From assembly GCF_003340475.1 (NCBI RefSeq), contig NZ_QBKA01000002.1:2179501-2243500 (forward strand): DNA of 64,000 bases, in the 5' to 3' direction. Below are positions 9,660-17,829 of this stretch, piece by piece. Source of the stretch: Alteripontixanthobacter maritimus. GTDB taxonomy: Bacteria > Pseudomonadota > Alphaproteobacteria > Sphingomonadales > Sphingomonadaceae. Every line of letters begins with the position of its first letter. The stretch's first letter is position 1. Made by a program: the position numbers and the translations under genes. Under the pieces are notes generated by a model. It did no database searches and was not told the DNA's origin. It was given only the letters and a program-made list of their open reading frames with translations.

Positions 9660-11150
9660 TCACATGCCCATCTTCTTGGCCCTTCGGCGCTGTACGCTCG
9701 AGCCTATCCCCATGGCCTCGCGATATTTCGCCACGGTGCGGCGGGCGATATCGAAGCCTTCGGATTTCAGCAGCGCTACCAGCTTGTCATCGGACAATAT
9801 CTTCTTCGGCTCCTCCGCATCGGTCAGCGCCTTGATCCGCGATTTCACTGCTTCGCTGGAGGCACCCTCGCCATCTGCGCTGCCAACACCGCTGGTGAAA
9901 AAGTATTTCAGTTCGAACGTGCCGCGATTGCAGTGGAGATATTTGTTGCTGGTTACCCGGCTGACCGTGCTTTCATGCATATCGATGGCGTCTGCCACTT
10001 CGCGCAGGGTCAGTGGGCGCAATTCGGACACGCCGCCCCGGAAAAATCCTGCTTGCCGCTTCACGATTTCGGCTGCTGTTTTCAGGATTGTCTTCTGCCT
10101 CTGGTCAAGCGCCTTTAGCAGCCAGTGCGCGTCGGCCAGCTTCTCGTTCAGCCAGGCGCGACTGGATTTGTCGCGGCATCCATCGCGCAGTTCCACTTCG
10201 TAACTGCGATTGACCACCAGCCGGGGCAGCGTTGCTTCATTGAGCTTGATGTCCCAGCCGGTGCCGCCCTCGCTGCCATCATTCGCGCGGGCCCTGAGCG
10301 GTTTCATCAATATGTCCGGCACCACCGTGCCCGATTCCGTACTGCCGAAAGCGAGGCCCGGTTTGGGGTCGTAGCTGCGCAGTTCGCCCAGCATGTCGGC
10401 GAAATCTTCCTCGTCCACTTCGCACAGGCGTTTCAGCCGGTTTACATCGCCTTTCGCGACCAGTTCCAGATTGTCGATCAGCCGGGCCATGCAGGGATCG
10501 TAGCGGTCCGCTTCCTTCGCCTGCAGAGCGAGACATTCCGACAAAGTGCGCGCACCCACGCCGGTCGGGTCGAGCGATTGCACAAGCTCAAGTGCGCGCT
10601 CCGTTTCAGCCAGCGCGATGTCCAGATCCGCTGCCACGGATCGTAAATCGGTGGTCAGATATCCGGCCTCGTCCAGCAAGCCGATGATGTGCCGCGCAAC
10701 GAAAGCTTCGCGTGCGTCGCGGGCGGCTGGACCGATCTGCGCTTCGAGATGATCGGCCAGCGTCGGGGCCGCTTCGCCCACATTGCCGAAATCCATTGCC
10801 TCGCCCGGCGCACCGCCGCCCGAAGCCGCGCTGGACCAGTCGGCGTCGCCCGTATCACGGTCCCGGTCCAGCGCACTACTGTCGATATCGAGCGCCGCCT
10901 CGCCGCCGGCATTGGGTTCGCCATCTGCGGAACGCTCGGCCTCTGCAGGCCCCGAAACGGTATCCGCCGCATCGCCCTGTTCGCGGCGGACCTCGCCCGC
11001 TTCCAGCAAGGGATTGGCTTCCAGCGCCTCGCCGATAAAGGTTTCGATTTCCAGATTCGACAGCGCCAGCAGCTTGATCGCCTGCTGCAGCTGCGGCGTC
11101 ATCACCAGTGACTGGCTTTGCCTGAGGTCGAGGCGTGGCCCCAAAGCCAT
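9660..11150 (-). CDS. rpoN: RNA polymerase sigma-54 factor
   Basis: Alternative sigma factor directing RNA polymerase to -24/-12 promoters that need an activator ATPase. Region I is seen at the N-terminus (LRQSQSLVMTPQLQQAIKLL), an acidic region II follows (residues 60-110), then the core-binding domain, and the C-terminal RpoN box ARRTVAKYREAMGI. Length 496 residues. It begins three bases after the lptB stop, the common lptB-rpoN pairing in Proteobacteria. Confidence 0.97.
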   Translation of the reverse strand: MALGPRLDLRQSQSLVMTPQLQQAIKLLALSNLEIETFIGEALEANPLLEAGEVRREQGDAADTVSGPAEAERSADGEPNAGGEAALDIDSSALDRDRDTGDADWSSAASGGGAPGEAMDFGNVGEAAPTLADHLEAQIGPAARDAREAFVARHIIGLLDEAGYLTTDLRSVAADLDIALAETERALELVQSLDPTGVGARTLSECLALQAKEADRYDPCMARLIDNLELVAKGDVNRLKRLCEVDEEDFADMLGELRSYDPKPGLAFGSTESGTVVPDILMKPLRARANDGSEGGTGWDIKLNEATLPRLVVNRSYEVELRDGCRDKSSRAWLNEKLADAHWLLKALDQRQKTILKTAAEIVKRQAGFFRGGVSELRPLTLREVADAIDMHESTVSRVTSNKYLHCNRGTFELKYFFTSGVGSADGEGASSEAVKSRIKALTDAEEPKKILSDDKLVALLKSEGFDIARRTVAKYREAMGIGSSVQRRRAKKMGM

Positions 11151-11153
11151 GGC

Positions 11154-11951
11154 TTACAACGTAAACCCTTCGCCCAAATACAGGCGGCGCACATTCTCGT
11201 CCGCCACCAGCGCTTCGGGCGTGCCCGCGAACAGCACCTGTCCGCCATAGATGATGCAGGCGCGATCGACGATTTCCAGCGTCTCGCGCACATTGTGGTC
11301 GGTTATCAGCACACCGATGCCGCGCGTCTTCAAATCCTTCACCAGGTCGCGAATATCGCTGATCGACAGCGGATCGATTCCGGCAAACGGTTCGTCGAGC
11401 AGCATGATGGACGGTTTTGCCGCAAGTGCGCGCGCAATTTCGCAGCGGCGTCGTTCACCGCCCGAAAGCGCCATGGCCGGGCTGGAACGCAGCCGTGCCA
11501 GCCCGAATTCCTCCAGCAGGCGTTCAAGTTCAGCAGCGCGCATACCCTTGTCCGGCTCGGCCATTTCGAGCACGCAATTGATGTTCTGTTCTACGGTCAT
11601 GCCGCGAAATATGCTGGTTTCCTGCGGCAGATAGCCAAGGCCGAGAATCGCGCGGCGATACATCGGCAGCTTCGTCACGTCCTCCCCGTCCATCAGGATA
11701 CGGCCGCTATCGGGACGCACGAGGCCCATGATGGAATAGAAGCACGTCGTCTTGCCCGCACCGTTCGGCCCTAGCAGGCCGAGCACTTCGCCCTTCCCGA
11801 CGGTAAGCGAAATATCCGACAGGACCGCACGCTTATCGTAAGATTTGGCGATGGAAATCACTTCCAGCCCGCCCTGCGGCGGAAGTGGCTGCACCGCCTG
11901 ATCCGGCTCCGCGGCGGTGGGATGGTCGAGGGTATCGGCGCTGTTCGTCAT
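11154..11951 (-). CDS. lptB: LPS export ABC transporter ATP-binding protein
   Basis: ATPase of the LptBFG complex that extracts lipopolysaccharide from the inner membrane. Walker A GPNGAGKTT (about residues 61-69), signature LSGGERRR, Walker B MLLDEPFAGIDP and the switch His in LITDHNVRE are all present. The start ATG at 11951 (MTNSADTLD) gives 265 residues with a ~28-residue N-terminal extension; the frame is open further upstream but only into repeat copy C. lptC and lptA, usually just upstream, are absent here: a repeat and an opposite-facing gene occupy that place. Confidence 0.95.
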   Translation of the reverse strand: MTNSADTLDHPTAAEPDQAVQPLPPQGGLEVISIAKSYDKRAVLSDISLTVGKGEVLGLLGPNGAGKTTCFYSIMGLVRPDSGRILMDGEDVTKLPMYRRAILGLGYLPQETSIFRGMTVEQNINCVLEMAEPDKGMRAAELERLLEEFGLARLRSSPAMALSGGERRRCEIARALAAKPSIMLLDEPFAGIDPLSISDIRDLVKDLKTRGIGVLITDHNVRETLEIVDRACIIYGGQVLFAGTPEALVADENVRRLYLGEGFTL

Positions 11952-11995
11952 ATCCGGAGACTTAGCATTACGAACGCTGGTGGAAAGCCCGCTGG

Positions 11996-12352
11996 GAGTT
12001 TTTTGTTTTGGCCTTGCGGGCGCGAGGTTTTGTTTTAGCCTCAAGCGGTGTTTTTTGTTTTGCCTCAAGCGCCGGCGGTCGCATTCGCTCCCTTAGGCTA
12101 TCCTCGCTTCGCTGCGGGCGGCCCTTTGGGCCTATGACTGCCGTAACCTGGAACCGGATCCAAGATTGCGAGGGTAACGCAAGTTCGGTCCGCGACCAGC
12201 GGACCGCAAGGCCGAACGGCCGCCCGAGCTTATGCGAGGAAGCCAAGCGAGCGGATGCGAGCGCCCGGCGTTTGAGGGGCTAAACAAAAACGCCCGGATG
12301 GTCCCCGCCCGCAGGGTCTAAACAAAAAACGCCGGCGCTTGAGGCTAAACAC
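11996..12352. repeat. Long hairpin-rich intergenic repeat, copy C
   Basis: Third copy. Left GCCTCAAGCGCCGGCG (12062-12077) pairs perfectly with 12330-12345. The internal hairpin is CGGTCCGC-GACCA-GCGGACCG (12186-12206, 8 perfect pairs): three stem positions differ from copy B and each is compensated on the other arm. An extra partial left end (GTTTTAGCCTCAAGCGG) precedes it at 12031-12048. It lies between the divergent starts of lptB and the small membrane protein gene at 12432. Confidence 0.88.
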
Positions 12353-12431
12353 CCCCCGCATCCCCCCAACTTGCCAACCCGCACATGTTTTGACAGGATG
12401 GCATTCCAATACGCTCTGGGGAGAGTCGATT

Positions 12432-12830
12432 ATGGCGTGGGTCAAACCGCAGGCTGCATCGCAGCACACCGCCCGCACGGCAGTTGGCGACAGCCAGCGC
12501 GCGCATGCGCACGCCCTCGATTGGCGACGCCGGATGAGCGATCATGTTGCCTATGCGCTGCTGGTCTATACCGGCCTGCAGATTTTCATGACCACTGCCG
12601 CGCTGAAGGACGGTGCGCCCGGCATTCTTCCCTATCTTGTGCTGGTGGTACTGGTGGCCGCGATCATTCCGGCCTGCCGCTGGTTCGAACGGCGATGGCG
12701 CTTTCTGACTGACGAAGCGGCGCACGACCCGGCATTGCGGGGGGAGTTCATGCGCGATGCTGCAGGACTGTGGCTGATGGCCATCGGGCTGCCGGCCATC
12801 CTGACCGCCCTGTTCCGCGCCATCCTTTAA
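12432..12830 (+). CDS. Small membrane protein, unknown function
   Basis: 132 residues. The start ATG at 12432 is preceded by GGGGAGAG, a good ribosome site. The first 40 residues are polar (Ala/His/Arg-rich), followed by three hydrophobic segments at about residues 40-58, 67-83 and 108-128, the middle pair separated by KDGAPG. No family was recognised. It stands alone between repeat copy C and pmbA, and the upstream gap is shared with divergent lptB. Confidence 0.7.
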   Translation: MAWVKPQAASQHTARTAVGDSQRAHAHALDWRRRMSDHVAYALLVYTGLQIFMTTAALKDGAPGILPYLVLVVLVAAIIPACRWFERRWRFLTDEAAHDPALRGEFMRDAAGLWLMAIGLPAILTALFRAIL

Positions 12831-12946
12831 CACGCTTTGCGGGCAGCCCAGACTGGGTAATTCGCTCGCCGGATGTCAATACTGCTAGAGGGCGGTGAAC
12901 TCACTGGTGTGTTGTGCTGCGCCCTGCCCCGCATTAGGTCGCTTCG

Positions 12947-14296
12947 ATGATTAACAAAGCCACCGCGCTCGACCGCTCCCAGCAATTGATACAGTCCGCC
13001 ATGCGTCAGGGCGCCGATGGTGCGGACGCCGTCGCGCGCGCTTCGTCGAGCGAGAGCGTGTCGGTCCGGCTGGGCGCACTGGAAGATGTGGAGCGCAGCG
13101 AGAGCGAGGCGATCGGGCTGCGGGTGTTTGTCGGCCAGCGTTCCGCCAGCATCAATACCAGCGATTTCGCCAGAGATGCGCTGGAAGAAATCGCCGCTCG
13201 CGCCGTTGCCATGGCCCGCGCTGCGCCGGAGGATCGCTACGCAGGTCTCGCGCCGCAAGACCTGCTGGCAACCGGCGACCTGCCCGAATTGGACCTTGAA
13301 GACAGCGATGACGAACCCGGTCCGGAAGCCTTGCGCGAACGGGCCATCGCCACCGAAACCGCCGCGCTCGATGTCGATGGAGTAACCACCAGTGTTTCGG
13401 CGAGCGCAACCTTCGCCCGCAGTGTTGCCGCGCTCGTCACCAGCCACGGGGTAGCTGCCGCCTATGCCGCAACGAGCCACGCGCAGGGTGCGGCCATGAT
13501 CGCGGGCGAAGGCGCGGATATGCAACGCGATTACGAATATCGCGCGACCCGACATTTCGAAGACCTGCCCTCGCCTGCCGACATCGGCGCAGAGGCAGGG
13601 CAGCGCACCGCCGCCAAGCGCGATCCCGGCCGCTTGCCGAGCGGACCGATGCCGGTGGTATTCGATCCCCGCGTCGGCAGTTCGCTCGTCTCGCATCTGC
13701 TCGGCGCGATGTCGGGTGCTGCGGCGGCGCGGGGAACCTCGCTGCTGCTGGACCGGATGGACGAACCGCTGTTTGGTCCGGCGATACGCATCATGGATGA
13801 CCCGCACCGATTGCGCGGCCATCGTTCTCGCCCTCTCGATGGCGAAGGGCTGCCTACCAGCAAGCGCGCGCTGGTCGAAGGCGGGAAAGTAACCGGTTGG
13901 CTTACCAATGCCGCCGCGGCCAAACAGCTCGGCATCGGCCTGACAGGTCACGCGGCGCTCGGTTCGGGAGGCGCACCGGGCATTTCAGCCAGCAATGTCT
14001 ATCTCGAACCCGGCACAATATCCGTCCGCGATCTGATCGCCGATATCGAACGCGGCGTGTTCGTGACCGAACTGATCGGCCAGGGGATCAACATGGTGAC
14101 CGGCGATTACAGCCGTGGCGCGAGCGGCTTTCGCATCGAAAACGGCGAGATTGCCGGGCCAGTGACGGAGTTCACTATTGCCGGCAATTTGCTGACCATG
14201 TTCCCCGCCCTTCGCGCTGCAGACGATCTGGAATTCAAGGGCGGGATCGATGTGCCCACGCTGCGTGTCGATGGCATGACCGTGGCGGGGGAATAA
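12947..14296 (+). CDS. pmbA: TldD/PmbA family metalloprotease subunit
   Basis: PmbA (TldE) pairs with TldD to form a heteromeric zinc protease that degrades unfolded peptides and matures some modified peptides. The 449-residue length, the N-terminal region with LGALEDVERSESEAIGLRVFVG, and the C-terminal block with GHAALGSGGAPGISASNVY and NMVTGDYSRGASGFRIENGEI are PmbA-type. PmbA itself lacks the zinc ligands held by TldD. No tldD is in the window. The next gene starts two bases after its stop. Confidence 0.9.
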   Translation: MINKATALDRSQQLIQSAMRQGADGADAVARASSSESVSVRLGALEDVERSESEAIGLRVFVGQRSASINTSDFARDALEEIAARAVAMARAAPEDRYAGLAPQDLLATGDLPELDLEDSDDEPGPEALRERAIATETAALDVDGVTTSVSASATFARSVAALVTSHGVAAAYAATSHAQGAAMIAGEGADMQRDYEYRATRHFEDLPSPADIGAEAGQRTAAKRDPGRLPSGPMPVVFDPRVGSSLVSHLLGAMSGAAAARGTSLLLDRMDEPLFGPAIRIMDDPHRLRGHRSRPLDGEGLPTSKRALVEGGKVTGWLTNAAAAKQLGIGLTGHAALGSGGAPGISASNVYLEPGTISVRDLIADIERGVFVTELIGQGINMVTGDYSRGASGFRIENGEIAGPVTEFTIAGNLLTMFPALRAADDLEFKGGIDVPTLRVDGMTVAGE

Positions 14297-14297
14297 C

Positions 14298-15731
14298 ATG
14301 ACGCGTGACATCGGAACAGCTGCCCACACTTGGCTTGCAGCTTTGCTCATCGCCCTGTCGGCCTTGCTTTTCGTTGCACCCGCGAGTGCCGCAATGCTGC
14401 CCTCGCTCGACACCGAGGTGGCGGAGCCTGCCCCCGAAAACGAGCCTGCTGCGCAAATCGACGACACGCAGGATGCGGGTGCCGACAGGCGGATTGCCAA
14501 CCGGATCGAGGATATCTTCGCCGCTCTGCCTGCCTTTGCGGATACGACCGTCACTGTGGATGGCGGCGTCGTCACGCTCGCAGGCACAGTGCCGGACGAC
14601 ACCGATATCGAGCGCGGAGCCGAGATTGCCGGCCGTGTTGCAGGCGTGGTTACTGTCGAAAACCAGCTTGAGCGTAATGTCTCGGTCGATGATGGGCTCG
14701 CCTCGCTTGGCGGGCTGCGCGATATGGCGGAAAGCTTCCTCGAAATGCTGCCGCTGATTGCGCTGGCCGCAGGGGTAGCGTTTGCCATCGGGCTGATTGG
14801 CTACCTTATCGCCGGGCTGACCGGGCTGTGGCGCCGGATCGCACCCAATTCCTTCCTCGCCGAATTGCTGGCGAGCGCCATCCGGTTCGTGTTCATCGTT
14901 GGCGGCATCGTGATCGCGCTGGACATGATCGGCGCCAGTGCATTGCTCGGCGCGGTGCTTGGCGGGGCCGGCGTTATCGGGTTGGCCCTGGGGTTTGCGT
15001 TGCGCGATACGGTGGAGAATTACGTCGCCTCGCTGATGCTCAGCCTGCGCCAGCCATTTCGCGCAAACGATCATGTCCTGATCGACGACATGGAGGGCCG
15101 CATCATCCGCCTGACCAGCCGCGCCACGGTGATGATGACGCTGGACGGCAACCATTTGCGCATCCCGAATTCGACCGTCTTCAAGGCAGTGATCCTCAAC
15201 TACACCCGCAATCCGCAGCGCCGTTTCGAATTCGACTTAGGCGTGGATGCCGATGACGATCCACGGGCCGCACGCAAGGTCGGCAAGGCCGCGCTCGACG
15301 CATTGCCGTTTATCCTCCGCGACCCGCCATCGGAAGCGCGCATTATCGAGGTCGGCGATTCCAATATCGTCATCCGCTTCCTGGCCTGGATCGACCAGAG
15401 CCAGGCGGACTTCTTCAAGGCGAAAACCCGCGCGATCCCTGCCGTAAAGGACGCGCTGGAAGGCGCCGGGTTCGGCCTTCCGGAACCGATTTACCGCCTG
15501 CGTTTCGATGAACGCACCATGCCCCTGCCGTTTGAAACCATCGAAAAGGCGAAGCCGAAGAAGGGTGATCCGGAACCCGCTCGGGAAAAAGCCGCACACG
15601 CCGATGTTACAGTTACCGAAGCGGACGAGGATGTCGCGCCGCAGGACGAGGTCGCCCGCATGGTCGATCGGGAACGGTCGGCGCAAAGCGACGAGAACGA
15701 TCTGCTGGACGAAGGTCGTCCGGTCGAATGA
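14298..15731 (+). CDS. BON-domain mechanosensitive channel (MscS family)
   Basis: 477 residues. A signal-like hydrophobic stretch (residues 10-32) is followed by a BON domain at about residues 55-120 (GGVVTLAGTVPDDTDIERG), then three membrane segments (about 145-225), the last being the Gly/Ala-rich pore helix GAVLGGAGVIGLALGFALRD, then the cytoplasmic MscS beta domain (MLSLRQPFRANDHVLIDD) and a C-terminal domain. The last 70 residues are charged and disordered. MscS channels release solutes on hypo-osmotic shock; BON domains bind phospholipid or periplasmic surfaces. It is packed between pmbA (one-base gap) and trmB (ATGA overlap). Confidence 0.9.
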   Translation: MTRDIGTAAHTWLAALLIALSALLFVAPASAAMLPSLDTEVAEPAPENEPAAQIDDTQDAGADRRIANRIEDIFAALPAFADTTVTVDGGVVTLAGTVPDDTDIERGAEIAGRVAGVVTVENQLERNVSVDDGLASLGGLRDMAESFLEMLPLIALAAGVAFAIGLIGYLIAGLTGLWRRIAPNSFLAELLASAIRFVFIVGGIVIALDMIGASALLGAVLGGAGVIGLALGFALRDTVENYVASLMLSLRQPFRANDHVLIDDMEGRIIRLTSRATVMMTLDGNHLRIPNSTVFKAVILNYTRNPQRRFEFDLGVDADDDPRAARKVGKAALDALPFILRDPPSEARIIEVGDSNIVIRFLAWIDQSQADFFKAKTRAIPAVKDALEGAGFGLPEPIYRLRFDERTMPLPFETIEKAKPKKGDPEPAREKAAHADVTVTEADEDVAPQDEVARMVDRERSAQSDENDLLDEGRPVE

Positions 15732-16441
15732 GCGCGCATAAACCCGGCGACCCTACCACGCTGAACCGGTTGTACGGGCGTTCGGTTGGCAAAGCCCTGC
15801 GCGCGGGTCAGCAACAAATGGTCGAGGAACTGCTGCCGCGCATCGCGGTCCCGGAAGACGGCCCAGTCACGGCGGAGCGATTGTTCGGACGCGATATGCC
15901 GCTGCATTTCGAAATTGGCTTCGGCGCGGGCGAACACATGGCGGACCGCGCCGATATGTTGCCCGATCACGGCTTCATCGGGGCCGAGCCCTATCTGAAC
16001 GGCGTGGTGGGCGCGCTCGGCCACGTGAAGGATCGCGGGCTGACCAATATCCGCATCCAGCACGGCGACGCGCTGCAGGTGCTGGACCGCGTGCCGGACG
16101 GAACGCTCAGCTTCGTCTATCTGCTCCACCCCGACCCCTGGCCCAAGGCACGCCATGCCAAACGGCGCATGGTCAATGACGGTCCGATCCAGATGATCGC
16201 GGACAAGCTCAAGCCCGGCGGCGAATTCCGCTTCGGCACCGATCACGACGTCTATCTCCGGCACGCGCTGATGGTGATGCAACGCTTCACCGGCAGGCCG
16301 GATGCGCCGTTCGAATGGCTGGCCGACGGCCCCGAAGCTTTCCAGAACCGCCCCGGCGGATGGAGCGAAACGCGATACGAGAAAAAGGCTCGCGAAGTGT
16401 TCGAGCACGAAGTGTGGTATTTTCGATACCGGCGGCGGTAG
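15728..16441 (+). CDS. trmB: tRNA (guanine-46-N7)-methyltransferase
   Basis: Adds N7-methyl to G46 in the tRNA variable loop using SAM. The SAM site is FEIGFGAGEHMADRA and the catalytic/tRNA-contact motif LLHPDPWPKARHAKRRMVN is a TrmB hallmark. Length 237 residues. Its ATG overlaps the stop of the BON-MscS gene by four bases. It converges on cfa with only about 30 bases between stops. Confidence 0.95.
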   Translation: MSAHKPGDPTTLNRLYGRSVGKALRAGQQQMVEELLPRIAVPEDGPVTAERLFGRDMPLHFEIGFGAGEHMADRADMLPDHGFIGAEPYLNGVVGALGHVKDRGLTNIRIQHGDALQVLDRVPDGTLSFVYLLHPDPWPKARHAKRRMVNDGPIQMIADKLKPGGEFRFGTDHDVYLRHALMVMQRFTGRPDAPFEWLADGPEAFQNRPGGWSETRYEKKAREVFEHEVWYFRYRRR

Positions 16442-16472
16442 GAGTTGACGGCTCCGGTATATGCACCAAAGA

Positions 16473-17723
16473 TCAGGCGGGCGTTCCCAACTCGGTTTCC
16501 GCTTGCGTCATATAGTCGCGCGTGAATGGCAGGGCGCGGCGATCCCGGGTGTACTGGATCTGACAATTGCACATTCCGCCATATTCGAAACTTGCCGCAG
16601 CGCCCGCCAGGTAGAATGTCCACATCCTGAAAAACCGCTCGTCGTACATCGCCTCGATCGCCTCACGATGGACCATGCAGTTGGCGTACCAAGCGCGTAG
16701 CGTCTTGGCGTAGTGCAGTCGCAACATCTCGGTATCGGTCGCAATCAGGCGGTATTTCTCGCTCGCCGCGACCGTTTCGGACAATGCCGGAATATAACCG
16801 CCGGGAAAGATATATTTTCGCGTGAAGGCATCGGTGGTTCCTGGCGAACCAATCCGACCAATCGTGTGCAGCAGCATCACACCGGTATCCGCCAGCAAGT
16901 TCGCGCAGGTCTTGAAAAACGTATCGAATTGCGGCCGGCCGACATGTTCGAACATACCGACCGATACGATCCTGTCGAACCGTCTGCCGCTGGCTGGAAG
17001 GTCGCGGTAATCGGCGAGTTCGAACTGGACCCGTTCTGCAACACCGGCTTCCTCGGCCCGCTCCATCGCCAGCGCCAGTTGTTCCTTCGACAATGTAATG
17101 CCGGTGACTGTGACGCCGAACCGGCGGGCCAGGTATATTGCCATTCCGCCCCAGCCGCACCCGATGTCCAGCACCGTCTGGCCGTCCTTCAAAGCAAGCT
17201 TCGCGGCGATATGTGCCAGCTTCGCCTCCTGCGCTTCTCCCAGCGTGCTGACGCCGTCCGCCCAGTAAGCGCAACTATATTGCATATGCTCGCAGTCGAG
17301 CATCAGGCGGTAGAGATCGTTGCCGATATCGTAATGATGCGCGACATTGCGCTGTGCACCGAGGCGGCCGTTGATACCCTCACGCGCGAAAGCCAGCCGA
17401 TTGGTAACGCGGCGCACCAGCCGCGGATTGCCGATGCTACCGCCCCTGTCCCATGGCGCATTGGAACGCAGCAATTCGACCAGTTCCATGATCCCGCCGC
17501 GTTTGAGCGTAAGACGTCCATCCATAAAGGCTTCCGCCGCGCCGAGCCGCGGATCGAGCATGATATCGCGCGGAACTTTGGCATCGGTGAAGATCACCGC
17601 CACATCGGGGAACCCCTCGGCAGGGCTGCCGAATACGCGCTTCGTACCATCGGCAAAACTGACATCCAACGTACCCCGCTGTACGATGGAGGCGAGGTAG
17701 CGGCTGACCAGCGACTTGCTCAT
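16473..17723 (-). CDS. cfa: Cyclopropane-fatty-acyl-phospholipid synthase
   Basis: Adds a methylene bridge from SAM to unsaturated acyl chains of membrane phospholipids. Shown by HYDIGNDLYRLMLD, QYSCAYW, the SAM motif LDIGCGWGGMAIYLA, VGMFEHVG and the C-terminal RMWTFYLAG stretch. The start chosen is ATG at 17723 (MSKSLVSRYL); a TTG two codons upstream is possible. 416 residues. The gap to maeB (17724-17829) holds a short perfect hairpin TGACAG/CTGTCA at 17796-17812, after the maeB stop. Confidence 0.93.
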   Translation of the reverse strand: MSKSLVSRYLASIVQRGTLDVSFADGTKRVFGSPAEGFPDVAVIFTDAKVPRDIMLDPRLGAAEAFMDGRLTLKRGGIMELVELLRSNAPWDRGGSIGNPRLVRRVTNRLAFAREGINGRLGAQRNVAHHYDIGNDLYRLMLDCEHMQYSCAYWADGVSTLGEAQEAKLAHIAAKLALKDGQTVLDIGCGWGGMAIYLARRFGVTVTGITLSKEQLALAMERAEEAGVAERVQFELADYRDLPASGRRFDRIVSVGMFEHVGRPQFDTFFKTCANLLADTGVMLLHTIGRIGSPGTTDAFTRKYIFPGGYIPALSETVAASEKYRLIATDTEMLRLHYAKTLRAWYANCMVHREAIEAMYDERFFRMWTFYLAGAAASFEYGGMCNCQIQYTRDRRALPFTRDYMTQAETELGTPA

Positions 17724-17829
17724 GCCCAAGACGCTAAGCAGCTAATCGCATGATATCCAGCGCAATATTTACGCCGTTTACGCAAGTTCGGCTATTGACA
17801 GCTGCGCTGTCAGGGAAGGCCCCTTGGAC

